This document shows, piece after piece, positions 51,828 to 61,550 of a stretch of DNA of 64,000 nucleotides. Position 1 is the first letter of the stretch; each line of letters begins with the position of its first letter. A program made the translations under genes and the position numbers. The notes under the pieces were generated by a model. The model was given only the letters and a program-made list of their open reading frames with translations. It made no database searches and had not been told where the DNA came from. The DNA is taken from positions 875,815-939,814 of the forward strand of contig NZ_VMKN01000001.1 of the NCBI RefSeq assembly GCF_007483685.1, written 5' to 3'. The DNA comes from Litoribacter populi. Its GTDB lineage: Bacteria > Bacteroidota > Bacteroidia > Cytophagales > Cyclobacteriaceae.

Positions 51828-54350
51828 ATGGAAGCAAAATTTTCAAATAGAGTCAAAGAGGTGATCTCTCTGAGCCGTGAGGAAGCTTTGCGGTTAGGGC
51901 ATGATTACATTGGAACGGAACACCTCTTGTTAGGTATGATTCGTGAAGGAGAAGGTGTTGCTGTTTCCATATTAAAGAAGCTTGGCGTACCTCTGGACGA
52001 GCTTCGCACCGCTATCGAAAGGGCGGTGAAGGGTACGGCCAATCACAACGTGAAGAATTTGGCCAACATACCCCTTACTAGGCAGTCTGAAAAAGTATTG
52101 AAAATCACTTATTTGGAAGCGAAGATATTCAAGAGCCAATTGATTGGAACTGAGCATTTGCTGCTTTCTATCCTTCGAGATGAGGATAATATAGCCACAC
52201 AGATATTGCAGAAATTTGATACTAACTATGACGCCGTAAAAGAAATGCTGGAATACCAATCCGACCAAACCCCGAGATCCAGAGCTGAAGCTGACGACCC
52301 AGATGAGGAAGGAAGCAAGCTGTTTGGATCCAGTAGTTCCTCCGGTTCATCCAAGAGTAGCGCCGAGAAATCCAGGACACCAGTGTTGGACAACTTTGGT
52401 CGCGACCTCACCAAGATGGCTGAAGAAGACAAGCTAGACCCTATCATCGGTAGGGAAAAAGAAATCGAAAGGGTAGCACAAATTCTTTCTAGAAGGAAGA
52501 AAAACAATCCTATCCTAATCGGTGAGCCAGGTGTCGGTAAAACCGCCATAGCGGAAGGCCTAGCCTTGAGGATTATTCAGAAAAAAGTATCCCGAGTGCT
52601 GTTTAATAAGCGCGTGGTGACCTTGGATCTGGCCTCCCTTGTAGCTGGGACTAAATATAGAGGGCAGTTTGAGGAAAGAATGAAGGCTGTAATGAACGAG
52701 CTGGAGAAATCCCCGAACGTAATACTCTTCATCGATGAGCTTCACACTATTGTGGGCGCAGGCGGTGCGAGTGGATCCCTAGATGCCAGTAACATGTTCA
52801 AACCTGCTTTGGCTAGGGGCGAAATCCAATGTATTGGTGCGACAACCCTTGACGAATACAGACAGTATATCGAAAAAGATGGTGCTTTGGCAAGAAGGTT
52901 CCAAATGGTGATGGTGGATGCCACCTCTCCAGAGGAAACCATTCAAATATTGGACAACATCAAAGATAAATACGAAGATCACCACAATGTCAACTATACC
53001 CCTGAGGCTATAGAGGCTTGTGTGAAACTTTCTGATAGATACATTTCCGATAGATTCTTGCCGGATAAGGCCATCGATATTCTCGATGAGGCCGGGGCAA
53101 GGGTTCACATCAACAACATCCACGTGCCTGATGAAATCATCAAGTTGGAAAATGAGGTTGAAGAAATCAAAGTCGAGAAAAACAGGGTAGTCAAAAGTCA
53201 AAAATATGAAGAGGCTGCTCAGTTGAGAGATCGTGAGAAGAAACTTCTTGAACAACTTGACCGAGCAAAGACCAAGTGGGAAGAGGAAAGCAAAACCAAG
53301 CGCTATACAGTGGAAGAGGAAAACGTGGCTGAAGTAATCGCCATGATGACCGGTATTCCAGCTAAGCGAATTGCTCAAAACGAAGGCGCCAAGTTGCTAA
53401 ACATGAGCCAAGAGTTGAGAGGCAAAGTGGTAGGTCAGGATGATGCCATCAAGAAGTTGACAAAGGCTATCCAGAGAACCAGAGTTGGTTTGAAGGATCC
53501 TAAAAAACCAATTGGTAGCTTCATATTCCTAGGTCCAACGGGTGTGGGTAAAACCGAGCTTGCCAAAATGCTGGCAACTTATCTGTTTGACAAAGAGGAT
53601 TCTCTTATCAGAGTGGATATGTCGGAATATATGGAGAAATTCAGTGTTTCCAGACTTGTCGGAGCACCTCCGGGCTACGTTGGGTATGAGGAAGGTGGAC
53701 AGCTTACAGAGAAAGTGAGAAGAAAACCATATTCTGTAGTGTTGCTTGATGAAATCGAGAAGGCTCACCCTGATGTTTTCAACTTATTGTTACAGGTGCT
53801 GGATGACGGTATCTTGACAGATGGGCTAGGTAGAAGAGTGGACTTTAGGAACACCATTATCATCATGACTTCCAATATTGGGGTAAGAGATTTGAAGGAC
53901 TTCGGTTCGGGAATCGGGTTTGCTTCCAAGGCGAAATTGGACAACCAAGATGATGTGATGAAAGCCACCATACAAAGTGCTTTGAAGAAAGCATTCAGTC
54001 CGGAATTCCTTAACAGGCTGGACGATGTGGTAGTATTCAACTCGCTTACTAAGGAGCATATCCATGAGATCATCGATATCAGCTTGGCTAAATTGTTCAA
54101 GCGTATCACTGACTTGGGATATAAAATTGAGCTTACCGATAAGGCAAAAGATTTCTTGTCAGAGAAAGGTTATGACCAGCAGTATGGTGCAAGGCCTTTG
54201 AATAGGGCAATCCAGAAATACTTGGAGGATGCCATTGCTGAGGAGATCCTGAAAGGGGAGTTGTCTGAAGGCGATGTGATCGTAGCCGATTATCCTGGCG
54301 AAGGTGATGAGCTCAGCATCAAGGTGACCAAGCAAGAAAAAGCGGATTAA
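51828..54350 (+). CDS. clpC: ATP-dependent Clp protease ATP-binding subunit ClpC
   Basis: 840 residues from ATG 51828 (MEAKFSNRVKEVISLSREEA), preceded by AAGAAAGG; an in-frame TTG at 51780 is rejected. Two Clp-N repeats (about 5-145) are followed by an acidic/serine-rich linker. The first AAA+ domain has GEPGVGKT. A middle domain with a UVR-like KYEEAAQLRDREKKLLEQL follows. The second AAA+ domain has GPTGVGKT and a ClpB/C-type C-terminus. It unfolds proteins for ClpP or acts as a chaperone. A clear terminator follows. Confidence 0.96.
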   Translation: MEAKFSNRVKEVISLSREEALRLGHDYIGTEHLLLGMIREGEGVAVSILKKLGVPLDELRTAIERAVKGTANHNVKNLANIPLTRQSEKVLKITYLEAKIFKSQLIGTEHLLLSILRDEDNIATQILQKFDTNYDAVKEMLEYQSDQTPRSRAEADDPDEEGSKLFGSSSSSGSSKSSAEKSRTPVLDNFGRDLTKMAEEDKLDPIIGREKEIERVAQILSRRKKNNPILIGEPGVGKTAIAEGLALRIIQKKVSRVLFNKRVVTLDLASLVAGTKYRGQFEERMKAVMNELEKSPNVILFIDELHTIVGAGGASGSLDASNMFKPALARGEIQCIGATTLDEYRQYIEKDGALARRFQMVMVDATSPEETIQILDNIKDKYEDHHNVNYTPEAIEACVKLSDRYISDRFLPDKAIDILDEAGARVHINNIHVPDEIIKLENEVEEIKVEKNRVVKSQKYEEAAQLRDREKKLLEQLDRAKTKWEEESKTKRYTVEEENVAEVIAMMTGIPAKRIAQNEGAKLLNMSQELRGKVVGQDDAIKKLTKAIQRTRVGLKDPKKPIGSFIFLGPTGVGKTELAKMLATYLFDKEDSLIRVDMSEYMEKFSVSRLVGAPPGYVGYEEGGQLTEKVRRKPYSVVLLDEIEKAHPDVFNLLLQVLDDGILTDGLGRRVDFRNTIIIMTSNIGVRDLKDFGSGIGFASKAKLDNQDDVMKATIQSALKKAFSPEFLNRLDDVVVFNSLTKEHIHEIIDISLAKLFKRITDLGYKIELTDKAKDFLSEKGYDQQYGARPLNRAIQKYLEDAIAEEILKGELSEGDVIVADYPGEGDELSIKVTKQEKAD

Positions 54351-54378
54351 AAGAATATAGATTGATTGATTGTTGGAA

Positions 54379-54412
54379 AACCTCCCTGGCTTCGGCTAGG
54401 GAGGTTTTTTTA
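54379..54412 (+). terminator. Rho-independent terminator of clpC
   Basis: Stem AACCTCCCTGGC/GCTAGGGAGGTT (one mismatch) with TTCG tetraloop, followed by a T-run. The remaining 54413-54659 is AT-rich with no gene and presumably carries the TonB-receptor promoter, which I could not locate with confidence. Confidence 0.9.
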
Positions 54413-54659
54413 TTACTGTTAAAAAAAAATAAGAAACTAAACCGCTTTTTTACTTTATTTCATTTTTACTTTTTCCAATTTGGAAATTTGAATATTCTAT
54501 TTATTCTTTCAATGTTAAGACCTTCTGTCTTGGTAGCTAGGTTGTTGAAAGATAGTGATGAAGACGGGTAACTTTTGGTTAACACCTGCTGAGAGAATGG
54601 TAATTTTTAGATTATAGTAGGGAAATTATGGAGTAACATGTATTGCCCACCTTTGGGGT

Positions 54660-57449
54660 ATGAAAGCAAGGTTCATATTCAGTTCGATTTTAGTGGCTCT
54701 CTCTTTTGCTGTGCAGGCCGCCAATATCTCGGGTTTTGTTTTTGATAAAGAAACCCAAGAGCCCTTGATAGGGGCTACAGTTCAATTTAAAGGTACTGAT
54801 TATTATGCGATAGTTGGTTTGGATGGTTCTTATAGTGTGAAAAATCTTCCGGAAGGAACCTACGATGTTGAGGTTTCATTTGTTGGATATCAAAAGATTA
54901 ATGAGACATTATCAGTCAACGGCCAGCATATAAAGCGAGACTTTAATATGGAGTTAGACAACAATGATCTGGCTGAAGTGGTGGTGAGTGGGAGTGCCAT
55001 AAAAGGATCGGAAATGCAGGCCCGAACTCTCGAGCGAAATGCCGCAAACACCATCAATGTAATCTCCAAAAAGGCTATTGAGTTATCTCCAGATATTACG
55101 GTTGCTAACATAGTTCAACGTGTATCGGGTCTTTCGGTGGAAAGAAACGCAAGTGGTGATCCCCAGCACGCCATCGTAAGAGGCATGGATAAGCGCTATA
55201 ATTATACTTTAGTGAATGGCGTAAAAATCCCTTCTCCGGATAATCAAAACAGGTTTATCCCTCTTGATATTTTTCCGGCGCAGCTATTGGAAAGACTGGA
55301 AGTGTCCAAATCCCTAACTCCTATGATGGAAGGGGACGCGATAGGTGGAGCCGTCAACATGGTCATGAAGGATGCCCCTGAGGAATTTATGCTAGAAGGG
55401 GACATACAATTGGGTTATAACCAAATCAATCTGGACAGAGGCTTCTATCATTACGATAGATCAAATCTTAATATGAGATCGCCCTATGAGCAGTTTGGTT
55501 CAGATTACTCTGCTAATATGGAGGATTTTAGCACCTCCAATATGATGTTGAGAAATAAGACACCGCTTCCGGATATTTTGGGGAGCCTTACCTATGGTGA
55601 CAGATTTTTTAATGATAGACTTGGGGTAATGTTGGGGGGTAGTTTCCAAAATAGTTACCGAGGCTCCAATAGTAATTGGTATAGAGCTGATGTGGACAAT
55701 TTTGGCTCAGGAAGGCCTACCTTGACTAGACTACAAGAAAGGGTTTCTTCCACACAACAACAGCGAGCAGCTTTTCACAGCAAAGTAGATTATGTTTTTA
55801 ACCCCGAGCATAAGCTTTATTTATATGCTGGAAATTATTTCCTGAATGACTTCAGGGTGAGGGAAATGCTGGATACGGATGTCGATGGAAGGAATTTTAA
55901 TTATTTGGCGGGAAATGGGATTCTTACCCACATCACTAGATTTACGTCGAGATATCAAAACATTCAGACCTCTACATTGGGTGGCGAACATTCCTTTGGT
56001 AGCAGGGGCCGATTCACAATGGACTGGTCTGGGGTCTACAGCCTGGCTACAAGTGAAAGCCCTGATGATGGGATTTTTAAGAGAAACGGCGAGATGCGGA
56101 ATTTTGAATTTCAACCTCAAAATATCGAAAGAAGAAACTTTAGACAATGGCTGAACAATACCGATAGAGATCTGACCGGATTTCTGAATTTCAGCTATGC
56201 TCCTGGCATAATCAACGAAGAAACCCGAATTCAATTTGGAGGGATGTACAGGGATAAAGAAAGAAATAGCTTTTTCAATAGATATATATTCGATCCCGCA
56301 AATCCAGCTTACCAAGTTGAAGGAGTTCACTGGGAAAGTTTTGAAGATGTGAGTTGGAATTTACTTAATCCAAGAGGAGGAACATCTGACCCTTTGAATT
56401 TCGATTCCTATGAAAGGATTGCTGCCGGTTATCTTAACACCAAATGGGATGTTTTCAATACCGAAATCAATGCCGGGGTTAGAGTGGAGCACACAGATCA
56501 AGGGTACACACTAGCAGTGGCGTCGCAAAGTGTAAACCCAGATAGTAGCCAAACTTATATTGATGTACTGCCTTCAGTCTCTTTTAAGCATCGCTTAAAC
56601 AGTAAAATGAATCTTAGGGGATCCTACTATAAAGCCCTCTCCAGGCCAGGTTTTCACGAAATTGTTCCTTACAGAATGGCTGAAGAGGACGGTTTTGATG
56701 AGCGTGGAAACCCAAATCTTCAAAGGGTGAGAGCCCATAATTATGATGTAAGATATGAGTTTTTTCCAACCCTGTCAGAGCAGGTTTTGGTTGGGGCCTT
56801 CCTGAAAGACTTGCGGGACCCAATAGAGTATACACTAGCGAGAACCAATATTTTCACAGGGCCACTTTCCCTTCAGCCTACCAATTTTGGAAATGCGGTC
56901 AATTGGGGTCTTGAGGCAGATTTTATCAAGTATTATAATAAAATAGGTATCAGGTTCAACTACACCTATACTAATTCAAGAATAACCACCAGCAAGATTG
57001 AGCGAAGAAGGGAAAATCCTGAAGACCCTTCTTCCCAGCTCGTGCAGGTGAGTGTGGATCAAACACGTCCACTTCAAGGGCAAGCTGACCATATTGGTAA
57101 CCTTAGCTTGATGTATAAGGATCAGGTTTTGGGCCTTGACGCACAGATATCAGCAGTCTACACAGGTGAAAGAATCGAGTTTGTATCGCCTTTCCTCAAC
57201 AATGATCACTGGTCCAGACCAATTACCCAACTGGATTTGTCTATAGACAAAAATATTGGCAAGTCCTTGACGGTATTCGTAAGAGTCAACAACATACTAG
57301 ACACTCCATATGAGCTATTTGTGAAAAGCCCATTGGCCCGTGAAGATGCTGTCTTCCCATACCAAAACAACGTGAATGAAACAGTGGTGAGGAGTGATCG
57401 ATTTGGTCAATCCTATAGACTGGGACTTCGCTTTAGAATGAATCAATAA
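54660..57449 (+). CDS. TonB-dependent receptor with carboxypeptidase-regulatory-like N-domain
   Basis: 929 residues. The signal peptide ends near AVQAAN, then a CarboxypepD_reg-like domain (ISGFVFDKETQEPLIGATVQF) covers about 20-105. A plug domain follows (about 115-235, with IVQRVSGLSVERNASGDPQHAIVRGM). A 22-strand barrel then runs to the C-terminal SYRLGLRFRMNQ. It imports a large or metal-bound substrate through the outer membrane using TonB. No SusD partner is present, so a glycan-type SusC/D pair is unlikely. The following lipoprotein (19 bp) belongs to the same operon. Confidence 0.94.
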   Translation: MKARFIFSSILVALSFAVQAANISGFVFDKETQEPLIGATVQFKGTDYYAIVGLDGSYSVKNLPEGTYDVEVSFVGYQKINETLSVNGQHIKRDFNMELDNNDLAEVVVSGSAIKGSEMQARTLERNAANTINVISKKAIELSPDITVANIVQRVSGLSVERNASGDPQHAIVRGMDKRYNYTLVNGVKIPSPDNQNRFIPLDIFPAQLLERLEVSKSLTPMMEGDAIGGAVNMVMKDAPEEFMLEGDIQLGYNQINLDRGFYHYDRSNLNMRSPYEQFGSDYSANMEDFSTSNMMLRNKTPLPDILGSLTYGDRFFNDRLGVMLGGSFQNSYRGSNSNWYRADVDNFGSGRPTLTRLQERVSSTQQQRAAFHSKVDYVFNPEHKLYLYAGNYFLNDFRVREMLDTDVDGRNFNYLAGNGILTHITRFTSRYQNIQTSTLGGEHSFGSRGRFTMDWSGVYSLATSESPDDGIFKRNGEMRNFEFQPQNIERRNFRQWLNNTDRDLTGFLNFSYAPGIINEETRIQFGGMYRDKERNSFFNRYIFDPANPAYQVEGVHWESFEDVSWNLLNPRGGTSDPLNFDSYERIAAGYLNTKWDVFNTEINAGVRVEHTDQGYTLAVASQSVNPDSSQTYIDVLPSVSFKHRLNSKMNLRGSYYKALSRPGFHEIVPYRMAEEDGFDERGNPNLQRVRAHNYDVRYEFFPTLSEQVLVGAFLKDLRDPIEYTLARTNIFTGPLSLQPTNFGNAVNWGLEADFIKYYNKIGIRFNYTYTNSRITTSKIERRRENPEDPSSQLVQVSVDQTRPLQGQADHIGNLSLMYKDQVLGLDAQISAVYTGERIEFVSPFLNNDHWSRPITQLDLSIDKNIGKSLTVFVRVNNILDTPYELFVKSPLAREDAVFPYQNNVNETVVRSDRFGQSYRLGLRFRMNQ

Positions 57450-57468
57450 CCAATATAAATAATACCTA

Positions 57469-58815
57469 ATGAAAAAGTCGATTTTGAAATTTTGGATGCT
57501 GGGTGTTCTTTTTACAGGCTTCATGGCTTGTAGTGATGAGCAAAACCCAATCGTAGATCCTTCCGAGGACAACGATGAAAATGTAGACCCGACCCAAGAC
57601 AATATGTTTGGTGAGGTGAGCGGCGTGTGGGCTGCGAACGAAACTTACATTGTAACCGGAGACATTGTGATTCCAGAAGGTGAGAGTCTTACATTGGAAG
57701 AAGGTGTTACCGTTATCATGGATGGTGATGGCCGTCAAGGAAGTAGCCCTGAAATAGTAGTTAGAGGTAGCCTTTATTCTTACGGAACTGAAAGTAACAG
57801 AGTAAGTATTACTGTAGCTGAAGATAAAAGAGTTCCTGCCAATCATTTTGCTGGCCTTTGGGGTGGAATCTCCACTACCGAAACCGTGCAAGACTTGGTT
57901 TTTGAATATACTGACATTGAATTTGCCGGAGCTGCTGGTGAAGCACACAACCCGATCGTACAGGAAGGGGAAATCGATGAAGGAGAGCCACGTTATGCAA
58001 TTTACATGCAGGACGATGGGTTGACTTCTAATCTTATCCTTTGGCACACAAGAATTGCTTATTCTAAGGATGATGCAATCAGATTGAACGGAGCCAAAAC
58101 TTTGATCGCTCACAGTGTATTTGAACTTAATGGTGAAACTGGTGGAGAAGCTATGAACGCCAAGTCTGGAACAGTGGGTGACTTCTGCTTCAACTTGATG
58201 TACGGAGTAGCAACTAACGGTTTGAAAGTGGCTAACTCTAAAGGTAGAGAGCCTCAGGCTGACAATTATTATTACAACAATACCATTGTAAATTCAGGTT
58301 GGAGAAGATCTCAAGCTGGTAGAGGTGGTTCTTTAAACTTTGAAAATGGTTCTAGAGGGCTTGCTTTCAATAACTTGGTGGTAAACTCTAGATACGGTTT
58401 GAGAATGGTTCCACCAGATAATCAGCCTGACATGGCTAACACCACTTATGGACACCAGTTTTATTATGGTGATGAGGATATCATAGTAGAAGAGTTTTAT
58501 CCTTCTAATGGTACTATTGGTAGAGAAGGTGGACAGGCAATCCCTACCTCTGATGTTGCTGGCGGTGTAGCTGAAAATGACCCAATGTTCGTCAACTATC
58601 AGTTAGGTCAAGGTTTCGACATCGAAGCTGCAAGAGAAGGAAGTTCTACTGCTCCAATGGGCAATGCAGATTTCAGATTGCAGGCAGGTTCTCCAGCTTT
58701 GACTGGTGGAAACACAGGTTTCGAGCCTAGATATGCTTCTTATGAAGTGAATGGTAAAACTTACGAAACTCCACGACCAACTGAATTCTTCGGTGCTTTT
58801 GGACAGGGTAATTAA
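57469..58815 (+). CDS. Lipoprotein with parallel beta-helix-like body
   Basis: 448 residues with lipobox FMAC (Cys21), then an acidic linker. The body has strand patterns of a right-handed beta-helix: YIVTGDIVIPEGESLTLEEG, VVRGSLYSYG and YNNTIVNSGWRRSQ. Several N-x-N and G-x-N turns occur throughout. It is likely the surface or periplasmic partner of the TonB receptor directly upstream, holding or processing the ligand (inference). No catalytic motif is identified. Confidence 0.8.
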   Translation: MKKSILKFWMLGVLFTGFMACSDEQNPIVDPSEDNDENVDPTQDNMFGEVSGVWAANETYIVTGDIVIPEGESLTLEEGVTVIMDGDGRQGSSPEIVVRGSLYSYGTESNRVSITVAEDKRVPANHFAGLWGGISTTETVQDLVFEYTDIEFAGAAGEAHNPIVQEGEIDEGEPRYAIYMQDDGLTSNLILWHTRIAYSKDDAIRLNGAKTLIAHSVFELNGETGGEAMNAKSGTVGDFCFNLMYGVATNGLKVANSKGREPQADNYYYNNTIVNSGWRRSQAGRGGSLNFENGSRGLAFNNLVVNSRYGLRMVPPDNQPDMANTTYGHQFYYGDEDIIVEEFYPSNGTIGREGGQAIPTSDVAGGVAENDPMFVNYQLGQGFDIEAAREGSSTAPMGNADFRLQAGSPALTGGNTGFEPRYASYEVNGKTYETPRPTEFFGAFGQGN

Positions 58816-58834
58816 ACGTAATCAAACTAAAATG

Positions 58835-58868
58835 AAAGAGGTTCTATATCTATAGAGCCTCTTTTTTT
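58835..58868 (+). terminator. Terminator of the TonB-receptor operon, abutting the next start codon
   Basis: AAAGAGGTTCTATA and TATAGAGCCTCTTT pair with one mismatch around a 2-nt gap and are followed by seven T residues. The T-run ends only 5 bp before ATG 58874, so the next gene is downstream of a terminator with no room for a promoter of its own. Confidence 0.8.
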
Positions 58869-58873
58869 ATATC

Positions 58874-59815
58874 ATGAAAAAGTTATCAATTTTATTCTTA
58901 ATCCTCCTGCAGTTTTGTGTGCAGTCATCCGAACCGCAAATTGACAAGTGGGAGCAATGGGAGCCTTTTTCCTCCGAATATTCAATAAATGATCTGGAAA
59001 GAGTTCAGAATTTTGAATCGCCTGGCATAGACAAAGGGGAGTCCACCTTGATTGAGGCCTCCGGTTTGGCCTATAGCCGAAAAAACCCTGGACATGTTTG
59101 GTCACATCAAGACAGCAGCAATGATAACCTTATATTCTTACTGGACGCCAATACTGCCGAAACGGTAGCAGCCTATAGGATACCTGGGGTCAATAATCGG
59201 GATTGGGAAGATATGGAGATAGGTCCTGGTCCTGTGGATGGGGTGGATTATTTGTACTTAGGGGAGATAGGAGACAATAGGCAAGTTTTTTCCTCTTATA
59301 GGATATACAGATTTGAAGAACCTATTTTTGAGGAGGCCCACAGGGGTGAAGTGGTCACTTTGGAATGGGAATTTGACTTGATTGAATTTGACTATCCAGA
59401 CAAAAGCCATGATGCGGAGGCACTTATGGTGGACCCTTTTACTAAGGATATTTTTATTGCAACAAAAAGAGACTTCAGGTCTATGGTGTTTGTAGCTCCA
59501 TATCCGCAGCCTGTCAATGAGAAGTTTACATTAACCCATGTTGGGGATTTAGGATTTACAAGAGCCTTGGCTGGAACTGTTTCGGCAGATGGAAATGAAG
59601 TGTTGATTAAGAATGATGACAGGATTTTCTTTTGGGAAAGAAATGAGGGAGAAAGTTTTGAGGATATTTTAGCAAGGACACCAAAGTTAGCCCCTTACGA
59701 GCCAGTAGAACCACAAGGGGAAGCTATCTGCTTTGACCCAAATGGTGGATATTACACCTTGAGTGAATTTAGCAATGGGATAGTGCCTGTACTCTATCAT
59801 TATCAAAGAAAATAA
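58874..59815 (+). CDS. Exported beta-propeller-like protein (paralogue of 60565)
   Basis: 313 residues with a signal peptide (hydrophobic stretch about 4-18). The body contains LIEASGLAYSRKNPGHVWSH, NNRDWEDMEIGPGP, YLGEIGDNRQVF and HDAEALMVDP. These four blocks recur at matching positions in the protein at 60565, so the genes are paralogues. The repeated strand blocks suggest a beta-propeller that may bind or cleave a substrate; Asp and His residues are well conserved between the copies. Probable function in the TonB-linked uptake locus (inference). I do not recognise the family with certainty. Confidence 0.75.
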   Translation: MKKLSILFLILLQFCVQSSEPQIDKWEQWEPFSSEYSINDLERVQNFESPGIDKGESTLIEASGLAYSRKNPGHVWSHQDSSNDNLIFLLDANTAETVAAYRIPGVNNRDWEDMEIGPGPVDGVDYLYLGEIGDNRQVFSSYRIYRFEEPIFEEAHRGEVVTLEWEFDLIEFDYPDKSHDAEALMVDPFTKDIFIATKRDFRSMVFVAPYPQPVNEKFTLTHVGDLGFTRALAGTVSADGNEVLIKNDDRIFFWERNEGESFEDILARTPKLAPYEPVEPQGEAICFDPNGGYYTLSEFSNGIVPVLYHYQRK

Positions 59816-59828
59816 GTCGGGATGTTTA

Positions 59829-59871
59829 AGAGAAAACTCCACAGGTGTTTATAACCAGAAAAGTTTTCTCT
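59829..59871 (+). repeat. 10-bp inverted repeat with 23-nt loop
   Basis: AGAGAAAACT and AGTTTTCTCT are perfect arms between the propeller gene and the next gene. There is no T-run after the right arm, so it is a weak terminator candidate at best. Confidence 0.4.
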
Positions 59872-59901
59872 AATATTACGCCCTGATCCTATTTATTTGA
59901 A

Positions 59902-60468
59902 ATGCGAATTCCTGAAGACTTTTCCAAAGTTACATTGATAACAGTATTGCTGCTATTTTTCTCACAAATCAGCTATGGGCAGGAAAAGTCAGGCCCTACT
60001 TTTTTGATTGGGGCCAAAGCCTCTTATATCAATAATACATGGCGGGATACTTATAACGAGTCCTTGGGCATGTATGGCGAGGCCATTCTACCTTTGCTTC
60101 GCAAAAGCGAGGTAAATGCCAGTTTGCAGTTTGGGGTGGACAAGACCATGGGTTGTGATGCTAACTGCCGCTCGATGTGGTTTATGGCACCGGTCTGGGG
60201 AGGAGTAGGCTTGCAGCGGGACTTGCTGGTTTTGGATAAGCATCTTATTTACGCAGGCATAGGTGCCAAGCATTATTTTGGAGCCAATAATCTGGAAACT
60301 AATGAACATGATGATCCCAGCAGATTGATTAGCGGAAGGATTCTGATGCTTAACTTGACGGTGGGTTATTACTTGCCGGGGAGGTTGCCGTTTGTGGTCA
60401 AGTATAGCTTTGACGGGGAGCAGTTTTATAGGATCAACAGTTTGTCTCTTGCTTGGAGGTTTGAGTAG
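59902..60468 (+). CDS. Exported small beta-barrel-like protein, unknown
   Basis: 188 residues. A signal peptide (residues 10-26) ends ISYGQE. The body alternates beta strands (TFLIGAKASYINN, GEAILPLLRKSEVNAS, LNLTVGYYLPGR, SLSLAWRFE) and ends in an aromatic Phe-containing strand, as outer-membrane barrels do. Two Cys residues are close together (GCDANCRS). No known domain is assigned. A terminator-like hairpin follows the stop. Confidence 0.7.
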   Translation: MRIPEDFSKVTLITVLLLFFSQISYGQEKSGPTFLIGAKASYINNTWRDTYNESLGMYGEAILPLLRKSEVNASLQFGVDKTMGCDANCRSMWFMAPVWGGVGLQRDLLVLDKHLIYAGIGAKHYFGANNLETNEHDDPSRLISGRILMLNLTVGYYLPGRLPFVVKYSFDGEQFYRINSLSLAWRFE

Positions 60469-60476
60469 AGGATGTT

Positions 60477-60504
60477 GTTAATCTCGTGAGGCTTAACGTT
60501 TTTT
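60477..60504 (+). terminator. Terminator after the small barrel-like gene
   Basis: GTTAA...TTAAC with an inner CTC-GT-GAG pairing, followed by six T residues; moderate stem. Confidence 0.55.
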
Positions 60505-60564
60505 AATCCTTGCAAAGGAAACTAGACCCAGAAAGGTGGCGTTGATTTTGCATAACTGGAAAAT

Positions 60565-61494
60565 ATGAAACTGTTTATTACGGACCTCATTCTTAAGCTT
60601 TTCTTTTTGTTTTCGCTGGTCCCTTTTGTTATTTCTGAGAAAGTACAACAGCGTTTTGACGTCAGGCTCAATCCCTTGGTGGAAGATTCTATCTTCACAT
60701 CTGGTGAAAAAGTGGGTGAAGTGGATTCCAAAATGCTTGCAGAGGCCAGTGGGTTGGTGGTGTCAAGAATCCACCCGGGTCTAATATATTCACACAACGA
60801 CAGGGGGGGAAGGCCCGATGTGCACATGCTGGACAGTATGGGGCAGCATAAAGGAGTGATCCGTTTGGAGGGTGTGAAAAACCGGGATTGGGAGGATATT
60901 GCTATTGGCCCAGGACCGGAAAAAGACAAAAATTACATTTATGTAGGTGAAATAGGGGACAACCTTGCTGAGTATAAAGAATTGCAGGTGCATAGGTTCC
61001 CCGAGCCTGAAGTTATTCAGGAGAAGCTTTCCGTAAAACCTGAAACTTTCACTTTTACATATCCAGATGGGGCCAAAGACTCAGAAACCATGATGGTTGA
61101 CCCTTGGAACGGAGATTTGTACTTGCTGTCTAAGCGTGATTCCAGTAATGCCCTTTATAGAGCGCCGTATGAAAAACTTGGACCAGAACCTTTTGTGTTG
61201 GAAAAAGTAATGGAGCTTCCCATAACTATGTCTACCGGGGGTGACATATCTGCTGATGGAAAGCAGATTCTGATTAAAAATTACTGGGTAGTTTACTATT
61301 GGGTAAGAGAAGAAGGAGAAACTCTGCAAGAGGCCCTGTCCAGAAAGGCTACCCAGTTGCCCTATAAGCCGGAACCCCAAGGGGAGGCAATTGGCTTTTC
61401 GCCTGATGGAAGTTCTTATTACACTTTAAGTGAAAAGAGATTCCGTGTTGACCCCATCCTTTACAAATACACCCGAAAGTCTTCCATCAATTAG
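60565..61494 (+). CDS. Exported beta-propeller-like protein (paralogue of 58874)
   Basis: 309 residues with a signal peptide (about 5-23). It carries EASGLVVSRIHPGLIYSHND, VKNRDWEDIAIGPGP, YVGEIGDNLAEY and KDSETMMVDPWNGDLYLLSKRD. These align with the protein at 58874, the two lying 749 bp apart around the small barrel gene. Conservation of NRDWED, GEIGDN and the Asp-rich MMVDP block marks a shared fold and possibly metal sites. Tandem duplication with divergence is the simplest explanation. Confidence 0.75.
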   Translation: MKLFITDLILKLFFLFSLVPFVISEKVQQRFDVRLNPLVEDSIFTSGEKVGEVDSKMLAEASGLVVSRIHPGLIYSHNDRGGRPDVHMLDSMGQHKGVIRLEGVKNRDWEDIAIGPGPEKDKNYIYVGEIGDNLAEYKELQVHRFPEPEVIQEKLSVKPETFTFTYPDGAKDSETMMVDPWNGDLYLLSKRDSSNALYRAPYEKLGPEPFVLEKVMELPITMSTGGDISADGKQILIKNYWVVYYWVREEGETLQEALSRKATQLPYKPEPQGEAIGFSPDGSSYYTLSEKRFRVDPILYKYTRKSSIN

Positions 61495-61550
61495 TTGGCT
61501 GTCTTCCCACAATTGCGTTATTTCGAAATCTCATATTTCAAACCCTATCT

